Source: Natronococcus pandeyae (GTDB lineage: Archaea; Halobacteriota; Halobacteria; Halobacteriales; Natrialbaceae). Taken from it: 64,000 nucleotides of DNA. Location of the stretch: positions 1-64,000 of the forward strand of contig NZ_PHNJ01000013.1 in the NCBI RefSeq assembly GCF_008122205.1, given 5' to 3'. The notes under the pieces were generated by a model, which was given only the letters and a program-made list of their open reading frames with translations, ran no database searches and had not been told where the DNA came from. Positions 41,767-50,516 of this stretch are shown in pieces. Both the position numbers and the translations under genes were made by a program. How positions within the stretch are numbered: the stretch's first letter is position 1; each line of letters starts with the position of its first letter.

Positions 41767-41835
41767 CTACTTGCCGGTCACACGCTTCGCAAGGTTCCGC
41801 GGCTCGTCGACCGATCGCTCCAACTGATCTGAAAC
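41767..41835 (-). pseudogene. Decayed glmS 3' end, copy D
   Basis: The shortest of the glmS end copies: stop codon plus about 65 bases (C-terminal reading AKRVTGK). Homology fades by 41835. A match of about 20 bases upstream (GTGCAGCTGGTGCGG, 41749-41763) also occurs at 34727-34741 near copy B. Confidence 0.65.
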
Positions 41836-42248
41836 CCTCTCGAGGGCGTCTCTGCCGACGTGTGTTTCTCACCGGTGACCCGTGAGACGACGTCGACCTC
41901 GGGATCCTCTCTACTCGAACTCTCCGACTCGAACTCGCTCCGCCGACTCGAACTCGCTCCGCCGACTCCGCTGGCTCGCGAGCGTCGGTGCTCTGTACGG
42001 TGCGACTGGTCGGGTTTGGCGCTGTCTCCGTGGTTGAAGTATCGACTTTACTAGGTACGAGTGTATATGTCTGGTCTACCAGAGTATATTTATCATTAAC
42101 ACACTCCAAGTAGCGGCCCAAACTGTATCCAGTGCCACTCTTCAGCGGCTGAGTCCGATGTCTCGTGTACTCACGAAAGGCAGTGTCGTCGTCTCAGCTA
42201 CTCACCGCTTACTTTTGTACCGGTGACGGCTGTTTTCGAGCTAGCACA
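41836..42248. other. Intergenic region with short tandem repeat
   Basis: The 19-base unit CGACTCGAACTCGCTCCGC repeats at about 41932-41970, with a partial third copy. No gene is supported. The aIF1 promoter should lie near 42180-42240. Confidence 0.4.
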
Positions 42249-42542
42249 ATGCCTGGTGTGTGTCCGACATGCCGATCCCTCGCAGCGCGCTGCCTCTGTG
42301 AGGACGTCACAACGGATGGCCGGACGGTCGCCGTTCGTATTGCCGAGCGCAGATCCGGGAAGCAGACCACGGTTCTTACCGGATTCGATCCGAACACCGT
42401 CGATATGGAGAAACTGGCCTCGGACCTGCAATCCCAGTTCGCCTGCGACGGCATCCTCGACGTCGGGTCGATCACACTCCACGGTAACCACACTGGACGC
42501 GTTGAAGCGTTCCTGCGCAAGCGAGGTTTCTCTGTCAGGTAA
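42249..42542 (+). CDS. Translation initiation factor aIF1 (SUI1 family) paralogue
   Basis: 97 residues. It has the N-terminal Cys cluster of archaeal aIF1 (MPGVCPTCRSLAARCLCEDV). The SUI1 domain follows: GKQTTVLTGFDPNTVDMEK, LASDLQSQFACDGILDVG, ITLHGNHTGRVEAFLRKRGF. aIF1 helps the 30S ribosome choose start codons. ATG 42249 gives the canonical length. In the usual aIF1 the turn reads FACGGTV; here FACDGIL differs. Its place among mobile-element scars suggests an extra copy rather than the housekeeping one. Confidence 0.9.
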   Translation: MPGVCPTCRSLAARCLCEDVTTDGRTVAVRIAERRSGKQTTVLTGFDPNTVDMEKLASDLQSQFACDGILDVGSITLHGNHTGRVEAFLRKRGFSVR

Positions 42543-42689
42543 GCCGATCTCGAACTGTTCTGAGAGAGCACGGCCGACGACATCACGAACCGCGACCCCC
42601 ATACTGTGTCACCCGAGAACGGGGTGTTCGACCGCTGTGCAACGATGGCCGAACACGGCGTCTGGCGCCTGCCCCGTCCGCACTGAATA
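42543..42689. other. Intergenic region downstream of aIF1
   Basis: No supported gene was seen. Confidence 0.3.
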
Positions 42690-42730
42690 GGAGAACGCTC
42701 CTGGGCGTGACCCCGAGGGGATTTCAACTT
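42690..42730 (+). mobile_element. Decayed right end of an IS605-type element
   Basis: CTCCTGGGCGTGACCCCGAGGGGATTTCAAC resembles the right end of the 32520-34484 element (stem, CGTGA/CTTGA loop, then GGTTCAC/ATTTCAAC), but the stem has mismatches. No transposase gene is near. Confidence 0.45.
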
Positions 42731-43248
42731 TCACTGCGAGCGTGACGTGTGTTCCCCGACAACGACCCCGAAAACGTCGTCGATCTCGAGGACCGCCATC
42801 CGAGCCACGTTCACCTGCCTATACGTACTCATCCGGATCTGACACGCGTGCTCTACCGTCGAAGGTCCGCAGGGGCGGCCTGCCAGGTGGCCAGGTCCGC
42901 TGTCTCCGCAGTTGATCCATCGACGCACACGGCGTGTCGGCACCCCCTCGGTCCTGGTACGTCCGGTTCCGGCGAACACCTCATCCGCTAGGCCGCAGCT
43001 TCCGAAAGCGAGAGTTCGTCCACAAGCGCGGTAACGTGCTCCTACTCGACGGACGCGCCAGTAGGCTCGTCGGCCAGCGGCTCACTGCGTTTTTGTCCCC
43101 CGGCTCTGGCGACCAGCACGCCACCAGGACCGATCTCGAGCGTGGCAGTAGGAAGGGCCCGTGGCTGTATGGAAGACACCGACGCGGACCGCCACCTGAC
43201 GGCTCGGCTGCCGGGAACGTACCAGCGTGACGAGCAGCTGTCGACGGC
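42731..43248. other. Intergenic region, no clear gene
   Basis: Fragments on both strands look coding-like (for example VNVARMAVLEIDDVFGVVVG on minus at 42740-42840) but none is long or recognisable. Probably decayed genes. Confidence 0.3.
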
Positions 43249-45849
43249 TCACTCAGTGACTCTCAGTTCGCCATCGGGTGCCTGCGCTTTCAGATCGGCG
43301 ATCGCCTCGCGTGCGGCGGTGCGCGTCGCGTAGGTTCGTGTGCTCTCGAGCATCGTCTCGCCGTACGCATCGACTAACTGCCATCTCCACCCGTCGGCGG
43401 CCGTATGCAGTTCGAAGGTGACGCTCTCGTGATCGAGGACGCTCGCCTGATCGAGCAGCTCCCGGACCGTGACAATCGTCTCTCTGGCGGCCGCTTTCGA
43501 CTCGTGGCCGTGGGCGCCACTCACGACGGTGGCGCCGTCCTCGTCGAGCAACCGCCACCGCCAGCGCTCGTCCTCGGTCGCGACGAGATCGAACGATACG
43601 TTTCCGACACTGATCGAGTCGGCCAGCGGCGCGAGCCGGCGGACGTCCTCGATGGCCGCCATCAGCTCCGTCCGAGTGGCGGCGGCCTCGTTCGCACTGG
43701 CACGCAGCTCACGCTCGCGAGTGACGAGCTCCCAGCGCCACCCATCGGTGTCGTCGAGACGCAGTGCCGCGTCCTCGATCGCGAAGACCGTGGCGTCCCC
43801 GAGGGTCTGCTTGAGTGTCTCGACCGCCTGCACCGCCGCCTCGCGCTCGGCGTAGGAGCCCGTCGACTCGGCGAGCACCTCGCGGTCACGATCGAGCAGT
43901 CGCCAGTGCCAGTTACCGCTGTTGTAGAGCTGGATGGTAACGCCCTCGAGCGTGTAGTCCTGTGCGGCGGTCGCCGTCTCGCGGACGGCCTCGAGACGCT
44001 CGACGAGGATGTCCCGGGTCGGTGCCGTCTCGGCGCCGACCGCGATCGTCTCGCCCGACGGTCGGACGAACCGCCAGTGCCAGCCGTCGGTTGCATCGAG
44101 CTGGAACACGGGTTGGTCTATCGTGCAGACGTCGGCCTCCACGTGCTCGAGCAGCCGCTCCATTGCGTGCCGTGCCCGCTCTCGTGTCGGATGGGACGTC
44201 GGCCCTTCGGCGACGCAACTGCCGGCGCTGTCGATCAGGCGCCAGCGCCACGCCGCGTTCGTGGTGACGAACAGCTCGAACGCTGCCGTCTCGATCTCGA
44301 GCACGTCGGCGTCGGGCGCCTGCTCTTTCAGCGTCAGCATCGCCTCGGTGGCCTCGCTTTGCGAGTCGTGCTCTGCACTGCTGTCGGCGAGGACGCTGCC
44401 GTCCTCGTCGAGCAACCGCCACCGCCAGGTCCCACTCTCGCTCTCGTAGACCTGGAACACGGCGGTCTCGAACTCGAGTAACTCCGCCTCGCGGGCCTGC
44501 TCACGCACGCGGTCGATCGCGGCTGCCGCCGCGTCCGCATCCGCATAGGAGGCGGTACTCACGGCGAGAGGCTCGCGGTCTTCGGTGACGAGTTGCCAGT
44601 GCCAGGCGTTACCCTCACCGTCGGTGTCGGCGCCGTTGGAGTCGTCGGTCCCGGCTCCTGTACTGCGAGCCGTCCCGTCGTTCTCGGCCGCGGCTGCGAG
44701 ATAGCACTCGTAGGTCGCGCCGTCGATCTCGACGACGTCCGCGTCGGGCGCCGCTGTGCTGAACGTCGCGGTCGCCTGGGCCGTGTGTTCGGCCTCCGAA
44801 CAGCCGTCGGAGGCACGGGCGAGCACCCGATCGGTCGCGTCGACGAGTCGCCAGCGCCACCCCGTCTCGTCCCGGTAGCGCTCGTAGGCCGGCTCCCCGG
44901 CGGCGGTAATCGCAGCCGAGCGAACCTCCGGCAGTATCGACTCGACGGCGGCCTCGGCCGCCCGGCGCGTCTCGAACGTCGCGGCCGCGTCGGCGATGAT
45001 CTCGTCGGTTTCGTCGACGACGCGCCACGCCCAGCCGTCGTCGCCGTCGTACAGTTCGACTCCCACACCCTCGATGTCGAGCACTGACGCCTGAGCGATC
45101 CGCTCGGTGAACGTTCGGGCGGCGTCTGCGGCCCGATCCTGGCTCTCGAAGCCAACCTCGCCGGTGGCCAGCGGGTTCCGTTCGTCGTCGACCAACCGCC
45201 AGTGCCAGCCGTCGGGCGCCTCGGTGTACGTGATCGCCGCGCCCTCAATCTCGACGATTCCGGCCGTTGGCCCGTGTTCTTGCAAGTAACTCACGGCCGC
45301 TCCGGCGGCGTCGCGCTCGTCGAACACCTGGCTGCTGGCGCTGACGAGGCTGCCATCGGCCCGCACTAGCGTCCACTGCCAGGCGCCATCGCGGGTTTCG
45401 GTGAGCCGGAACGCTGCTCGGGAGAGCTCCACCACTCCGGCCGTCTCGATCGACGCCTGCAACTGTTCGACACGGGCGGTTGCCGCCGGCCGCGTTTCGG
45501 AACCGGTTTCGCCTGTCGCCAGGGGCTCGAGACGGACGACGTGTAACTGCCAGGCGTCGGTCTCGTTTCGTCGAACGGCGAACTCGGTGCGCGGCGGATC
45601 GTCGCCCGTCGGGAGCACCAGCGCAGCGGGTGACTCGGCCTCGTCGTCGGCGAGGTACTTGCTCCCCATTGTGAGGCCGAGTGCGATCAGCCCCAGGAAG
45701 AGCACGAGGCCGGTCGCAAGCACGCCGCCCGGAAGCCCAGGGCTCTGGGCCGGCCAGCCGGCGGGACCGAGCGCGCCGGCCGAAACCCCACCGAGCAGGA
45801 GACCCGAGCCGCCACCGGTTCGCAAGCGTAGCTTTCGAACGGAAGACAT
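43249..45849 (-). CDS. DUF1508 (YegP-like) multi-repeat membrane-anchored protein
   Basis: 866 residues. One membrane span near residues 42-64 (GVLATGLVLFLGLIALGLTM) follows a short N-terminus. The rest is 13 repeats of about 60 residues, each with the YegP pattern of an E-F-x-L-Y strand, then W-x-W-R-L-V-D and L-A-x-S: for example AWQWTLVRADGSLVSASS, GWHWRLVDDERNPLATG, TWRWRLLDEDGSVLADSS, NWHWRLLDRDREVLAEST. Known members have one or two such domains, so thirteen is unusual. A TATA box (CTTATAGG) lies about 31 bases ahead of the start. Function unknown; a long surface or inner-membrane scaffold fits best. Confidence 0.85.
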   Translation of the reverse strand: MSSVRKLRLRTGGGSGLLLGGVSAGALGPAGWPAQSPGLPGGVLATGLVLFLGLIALGLTMGSKYLADDEAESPAALVLPTGDDPPRTEFAVRRNETDAWQLHVVRLEPLATGETGSETRPAATARVEQLQASIETAGVVELSRAAFRLTETRDGAWQWTLVRADGSLVSASSQVFDERDAAGAAVSYLQEHGPTAGIVEIEGAAITYTEAPDGWHWRLVDDERNPLATGEVGFESQDRAADAARTFTERIAQASVLDIEGVGVELYDGDDGWAWRVVDETDEIIADAAATFETRRAAEAAVESILPEVRSAAITAAGEPAYERYRDETGWRWRLVDATDRVLARASDGCSEAEHTAQATATFSTAAPDADVVEIDGATYECYLAAAAENDGTARSTGAGTDDSNGADTDGEGNAWHWQLVTEDREPLAVSTASYADADAAAAAIDRVREQAREAELLEFETAVFQVYESESGTWRWRLLDEDGSVLADSSAEHDSQSEATEAMLTLKEQAPDADVLEIETAAFELFVTTNAAWRWRLIDSAGSCVAEGPTSHPTRERARHAMERLLEHVEADVCTIDQPVFQLDATDGWHWRFVRPSGETIAVGAETAPTRDILVERLEAVRETATAAQDYTLEGVTIQLYNSGNWHWRLLDRDREVLAESTGSYAEREAAVQAVETLKQTLGDATVFAIEDAALRLDDTDGWRWELVTRERELRASANEAAATRTELMAAIEDVRRLAPLADSISVGNVSFDLVATEDERWRWRLLDEDGATVVSGAHGHESKAAARETIVTVRELLDQASVLDHESVTFELHTAADGWRWQLVDAYGETMLESTRTYATRTAAREAIADLKAQAPDGELRVTE

Positions 45850-46258
45850 TCGTGCCCAGACCGAACCACCGGCCAGCCTATAAGAATGTCCACCATACAG
45901 GACAGCTACGGCCAGCGGTCAGCTCGAGTTCCAGAACACCGCTGGCAGCTCACGGTCGCGATAGTTTTCTGCTTATCGAGTCTCCCAACCGGTTGGTTGT
46001 CACAAATTCTTCGTAACAACCGAGATCGGTTTGCTGCGTTCAGCCTCTCTATTCAGCACGCTGTTTTCGATGGGAATCACAGAGACCGAGTGTCAACCCG
46101 AAAATTATCCCACCTAGACATCGGTCACGACACGAACCTCGTGAACCTCCCCGGACGTGGGGCAAGGACATAGAAACTGCAGCAGAGAGGTTCGACGTCG
46201 ACTGACCGCCGCACCGTTTTCAGCCGTTCCGAGAACGGGCCTCGGGTCGACAGTCCGC
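45850..46258. other. Intergenic region; promoter of the DUF1508 gene
   Basis: CCTATAAG at 45877-45884 (minus: CTTATAGG) is the TATA box for the DUF1508 gene. At 46114-46180 the minus strand reads LCPCPTSGEVHEVRVVTDV, which might be a stub of a small Cys-containing protein. Otherwise no gene. Confidence 0.35.
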
Positions 46259-47191
46259 TCACCCCAGTCGCGATCGAACGTTCTCGGCGAGCGCATCCAT
46301 CGCTTCGTCGGCCCGTTCGACGTCGGTCAGACTGAAGAAGCCGTGTGTAAGCGTCGGGTAGTGGTCGTACTCGGTCGGAACGCCGTGGTTAGAAAGCTTC
46401 TCGGCGTAGGCGGTCCCCTCGTCCCGGAGTACGTCGTGTCCCGCCGTCGCGACCGTCGCCGGGGCGACGTCCGAGAGATCAGGCGCGCGCAACACCGTCG
46501 CGAACGGGTTGTGTTCGTCGACCGGACTCCGGAGGTACTGGTTCCAGAACCATCGTACGCCTTCTTCCGTGAGCAACGGTCCGTCGCCGTGCTCGCGGTA
46601 CGAGTCGCGATCGAACGAGCGATCGGTCATCGGGTACAGCAGGAACTGGCCGGCGAGGGCCGGCCCGGCGTCGCGCGCCCGCAGCGCCGTCGTCGCGGCG
46701 AGGTTCCCGCCAGCGCTCGTTCCCGCCACACCCAGCCGACCGGGGTCGCCCCCCAGAGAGTCGGCGTAATCGGCCGCCCACTCGAGAGCAGCGTAGGCGT
46801 CGTCGACCGCCGCGGGGAAGGGGTGTTCGGGTGCGAGGCGATAGTCGACCGAGAGAACGAGACACTCCGCGCGGGCCGCCAGTTCCCGGCAGATGTCGTC
46901 CGCGGAGTCGAGCGTCCCGAGCGTCCAGCCGCCGCCGTGATAGAACACGAGCGTCGACGGACGCTCGGCGTGCGGCCGGTAGACCCTGATCGGCAGGTCG
47001 CCACCGGGACCGTCGATCCGCAGATTCCGCACCGACCGCATCTCGGGTCCACTGCCGGACGAGAACACCTCGTCTTCGATCCGCCGGGCGCTCTCGACCG
47101 ACAGCGAATGCCAGGGCGGGACACCGGCCGCTTGAATCGCTTCGATGACGCCCTCGAGCTCGGGATCCAGTTCGTCGCTCGCGTGGTTCAT
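46259..47191 (-). CDS. Alpha/beta hydrolase, HSL-type esterase/lipase
   Basis: 310 residues. The oxyanion box is LVFYHGGGWTLGTLDSADD (HGGGW). The nucleophile elbow is GVAGTSAGGNLAATTAL (G-T-S-A-G). Acid and His follow in APATVATAGHDVLRDEGTAY and YPTLTHGFFSL. This is the hormone-sensitive-lipase (HSL/GDXG) family that cleaves short esters. It starts at ATG 47191. Substrate unknown; a kynurenine formamidase-like activity is an outside possibility given the kynureninase-like stub beside it. Confidence 0.88.
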   Translation of the reverse strand: MNHASDELDPELEGVIEAIQAAGVPPWHSLSVESARRIEDEVFSSGSGPEMRSVRNLRIDGPGGDLPIRVYRPHAERPSTLVFYHGGGWTLGTLDSADDICRELAARAECLVLSVDYRLAPEHPFPAAVDDAYAALEWAADYADSLGGDPGRLGVAGTSAGGNLAATTALRARDAGPALAGQFLLYPMTDRSFDRDSYREHGDGPLLTEEGVRWFWNQYLRSPVDEHNPFATVLRAPDLSDVAPATVATAGHDVLRDEGTAYAEKLSNHGVPTEYDHYPTLTHGFFSLTDVERADEAMDALAENVRSRLG

Positions 47192-47354
47192 ACCCCGAAT
47201 ATCGACCGATTGAACGTTTAATCCTTCTCGTATCGAGGATCGAGGACGGGCGGAAACGGTGATCGGACGATCGACGACCGTTCGCCCGGCGGGATCGCTG
47301 ATTCGTCACAAGACGTCGAAACGTTCCTGTCGGTTCCCCCTCGAGAGAGGGAAC

Positions 47355-47470
47355 GTGGACTCGAACACGGAAGACGGCACAGCCCGCAAACACCGGACTG
47401 GCGTAGAGTACGCACGCGAACGCGACGACGCCGGTCCGCTCGCAACGCTTCGGGATCGCTTCGACGTCAC
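47355..47470 (+). pseudogene. Possible kynureninase N-terminal remnant
   Basis: A GTG-started stretch reads VDSNTEDGTARKHRTGVEYA, then RERDDAGPLATLRDRFDV, like the start of haloarchaeal kynureninases. It then dissolves into unrelated sequence before 47600. The identification is tentative. Confidence 0.3.
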
Positions 47471-47609
47471 GTCCTTCACGCGGTCGGCGGTCGCCCGCAG
47501 GACGTGTGGCGAGCCCGCAATGTTCCCACGTCCGCGGATCCCGGCGAGATCTGAACGCTTTGCCACCACGACTTCGTCGTCTTGGACGCTCGGCGTGAAC
47601 GCCGCCGGC

Positions 47610-48878
47610 TCAGGTTAGCAGTTCGATCGTGTCGACGATCACGTCCACGCCGATGTCGATAGCCGTCTCGTCGATGTCGAAGTACGCCGTGTGGTGGCCC
47701 GCGGGATTGCTCGCGCCGATACCGAGGTATGTCGCGGTGCCGCCCTGCTCCTGGACGTGACGGATGAGGTACGAGGCGTCCTCACTGCCGCCGAATTCCT
47801 TTCTGACGATCTCATCGACCGCGTCGGTCGCGCTCGCCGCTGCTTCGACGCGTTCAGTCACCGCGTCATCGTTCTCGAACGTCGTCGTCTTTCCGTAGAG
47901 GCTCGTCTCGTAGTCAACGTCGTGCATCGTCGCCGCACCATCTATCACCTCGCGGGCACGGCCGAGCATGTATTCGTTGGCGTCGTGGGTTCCGCCACGG
48001 ACTTCGACGCGCATCGTTGCCTCCTCACAGATGACGTTCTGTGCGTTGTCGGCGCTAACGCGGCCGACGTTGATCCGGGTCCGTTCGTCCCTGTGTCGTG
48101 CAATCCCGTACAGGTTTCCGATCGCCGCCGTCGCCGCCTGGAGCGCGTTCCGTCCTGCGTTCGGCTCGCGGCCCGCATGTGCCGGTTCTCCGTCGAACGT
48201 GACGTCGATTTTGGCGTTCGCGAGCGGTGCGTCGTAGCTGGACAACACCGTCCCGGTCGGTTCGTCGAGTCCGACGTGCACCGCAAGCAGATGGTCGACG
48301 TCATCGAGGTGACCCGACTCAGCCATCGGTTTCCCACCGCGGCCCCCCTCCTCCGCGGACTGGAAAAAGAGTTTCAACGTACCGTCAAACCCGTTTTCGG
48401 CGAACTCGCGGGCCACGCCGAGTCCGATCGCTGCGTGTGCATCGTGGCCGCAGGCGTGCATCTCGCCGGGATGACCGCTCGCGAATCCCTCTCGAGCAGG
48501 TCGATGATCATCGTCCATCGCTTCCTGCAGCGAGAGGGCGTCGATGTCGGTCCGGAGTCCGATGACGGGGCCGTCGCCGAACGTTCGCGTCGCGATGACG
48601 CCAGTGATATCGTCCATCGCCTCGAGATACTCCTCCGGCGCTCCCTCGTCTCGTGCGCGCTCGCGGGCCGCAGCGACATCGTCCGTCGGCGGGACCCCCA
48701 TTCGCTCGTCGGGATCGACCGTTTCCGTACCCAACAGCACGTCGTACCCGAGTTCGTCGAGCGCGTCCGCGAGCAGCGCCGTCGTCCGGAACTCCTTCCA
48801 GCCCGCTTCCGGATGCGCATGGAGATCCCGCCGAACGTCGCGGAGCGGTGCGTCAACGAACGTATCAAGTGTGTCCAT
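47610..48878 (-). CDS. M20-family amidohydrolase (AbgA/AbgB-like)
   Basis: 422 residues. The first zinc region is EMHACGHDAHAAIGLGVARE, followed by LKLFFQSAEEGGRGGKPM (acid ligands) and the dimerisation domain (ANAKIDVTFDGEPAHAGREP, NVGRVSADNAQNVICEEAT). FGGSEDASYLIRHVQEQGG and GASNPAGHHTAYFDIDE complete the site. The pattern is closest to p-aminobenzoyl-glutamate hydrolase and related amide-bond peptidases. ATG 48878 (MDTLDTFVDAPLRDVRRDLH) is preferred to an upstream start. It is divergent from the TldD-like gene and lies near peptide transport genes, so peptide or amide breakdown is likely. Confidence 0.92.
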   Translation of the reverse strand: MDTLDTFVDAPLRDVRRDLHAHPEAGWKEFRTTALLADALDELGYDVLLGTETVDPDERMGVPPTDDVAAARERARDEGAPEEYLEAMDDITGVIATRTFGDGPVIGLRTDIDALSLQEAMDDDHRPAREGFASGHPGEMHACGHDAHAAIGLGVAREFAENGFDGTLKLFFQSAEEGGRGGKPMAESGHLDDVDHLLAVHVGLDEPTGTVLSSYDAPLANAKIDVTFDGEPAHAGREPNAGRNALQAATAAIGNLYGIARHRDERTRINVGRVSADNAQNVICEEATMRVEVRGGTHDANEYMLGRAREVIDGAATMHDVDYETSLYGKTTTFENDDAVTERVEAAASATDAVDEIVRKEFGGSEDASYLIRHVQEQGGTATYLGIGASNPAGHHTAYFDIDETAIDIGVDVIVDTIELLT

Positions 48879-49055
48879 GTCAGTGACACTCAGACGAGGA
48901 TCAAAAAACATTGGTTGACGGCGAGTCGATCGGTGGGGGTCGTTCCAATCGACCCTCCTCGTCTGTCCAAAGCAGGGTGACGTCTTGTCGCTCCCGAGGA
49001 TCTTCCCCCCTCGTCGCGACGAAGATTCAAGTTCCGAGCCGGGAAACAGGAACCA

Positions 49056-50501
49056 ATGAGCGAACAGGGGGGCGTCGCCGATGCGGTCGATGAACTGCTA
49101 ACGATCCTGGAATCGGACGACAGGGTTTCTTTCGCGGAGGTCGGCGGAACGACGAGGAGTGCGACGGAAGTCGTCATCACGGAAACCGGGGTCCGGAGCG
49201 ACAACGAGTGGACGACGACCGGCGTCTGGTGTCGCGTCTTTGCCGGCGGTTCCGCGGCGTATCGGTTCACGAGTGAGCTCTCATCCGAGGCCCTCTCCGA
49301 CGCTGCAAATCGCGCGACGACCGGTGGAGACCAACTTGCTCAGTCGACCGCCGAACGCGTCGATATCGAATCGAGCCACCGCGGGGTCCACGACGGCTGG
49401 GCACGCGAGTCGGTCGCGGACCGATCCCTCTCGGAGAAGCGCGCGTCCGTGCAGGCCGCCCCCGACGAAGTCGAGACGGCGCTCGACCGAACCCGGGTAA
49501 CGTACGCCGACGAGCGCGTGGACCACTCGATCGCGACGACCGCGGACAGCGTCGTCCGAACGACGGTCGATCGGGCGAGCGTGGACGTGACGCTGGTGCC
49601 CGTCGACGGGCCGAAGCTCCGGCGTCACCACGGCAGTACTCGCGGTGCAGCGTTTCTCGACCGCCTCCCGAGCTTGTTCGCAGAGATCGACCGCGACGCG
49701 AGTACGATCGCGAGCGCAGCCGAGGCCGATTCCCCGTCGGGGACATCGACCGTCGTGTTGAGTCCGTCGGCGACCGGACAACTGTGTCACGAGATCGGCG
49801 GGTATCTCGCGGCCGACGTGGCAGCGTTCGGGTTTTCCCCGTTCGAGCAGGGCGATCGATTGACCGATGCTCCGTTGACGATCGACGACGGAGTCCGTGC
49901 GGGATCGTGGGCCGCCACGGCGTACGACGCCGAGGCTCGACCGACTACGCCGGTCCGACTCGTCGACCGGGGGCAAGTCGAGTCCTTCCTCCACGACACG
50001 ACGACGGCGGCAGAAGCCGGGCAGGTCCCGACCGGCAACGCGATCCCGGCGATCGGATTCGAGCAGCCACCGCGAATCCATCACCGGCACCTAGACGTCC
50101 ACGCTGGAGCGGCGAGCAGGGACGAGCTGTTGGCCGACGCGGACGTGTACGTCCGACGCTTCGGTCCAGCCTTTTACCGCGATGAGTTCGAACGAACGCA
50201 GCGTAGCGGCGCGATGCCGCCGAGTTCGCTGTACGCTCACGACGTCGCAGAGCGCATGGGCGACCGCCCCGACGCTGGAACCGTGGAACTCCCGATCGCC
50301 GAGGGATTCCTCGTCGAGAACGGCGAACTCGGTCCCGCCGTCGATTCGACAGTCGTCTGGACAGCCGACGCTCTCGAGAGTATCGACGGTATCGGTGAGA
50401 CGCGATCGACCGTGACGGGCGTCGCGTCGAAACACAAGTCACGAATCCCGTACGCCGTTACGGCACCCGCGGTACGGCTCGACGTCCGGTGCGAAAACTG
50501 A
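49056..50501 (+). CDS. TldD/PmbA-family protein with degenerate metal site
   Basis: 481 residues. The overall pattern (FAEVGGTTRSATEVVITETG, TALDRTRVTYADERVDHSIA, STVVLSPSATGQLCHEIGGY) fits TldD/TldE (PmbA) proteins, which form heterodimeric zinc proteases for peptides and antitoxins. In the active subunit the motif is HExxGHxxE. Here it reads HEIGGYLAAD (H245, Tyr250), so the second His and the following Glu are lost. The C-terminal Cys of the metal site is not seen. It is probably an inactive partner subunit or a pseudoenzyme; no tldD partner adjoins it. It lies next to peptide transport genes. Confidence 0.8.
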   Translation: MSEQGGVADAVDELLTILESDDRVSFAEVGGTTRSATEVVITETGVRSDNEWTTTGVWCRVFAGGSAAYRFTSELSSEALSDAANRATTGGDQLAQSTAERVDIESSHRGVHDGWARESVADRSLSEKRASVQAAPDEVETALDRTRVTYADERVDHSIATTADSVVRTTVDRASVDVTLVPVDGPKLRRHHGSTRGAAFLDRLPSLFAEIDRDASTIASAAEADSPSGTSTVVLSPSATGQLCHEIGGYLAADVAAFGFSPFEQGDRLTDAPLTIDDGVRAGSWAATAYDAEARPTTPVRLVDRGQVESFLHDTTTAAEAGQVPTGNAIPAIGFEQPPRIHHRHLDVHAGAASRDELLADADVYVRRFGPAFYRDEFERTQRSGAMPPSSLYAHDVAERMGDRPDAGTVELPIAEGFLVENGELGPAVDSTVVWTADALESIDGIGETRSTVTGVASKHKSRIPYAVTAPAVRLDVRCEN

Positions 50502-50516
50502 GTGCGCGATCGAGGG

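Noticed and set aside
47691-48980. Open frame of about 430 codons antisense to the M20 gene
   Set aside because: Opposite a well-supported gene, with no recognisable domain and arginine-rich, low-complexity composition.
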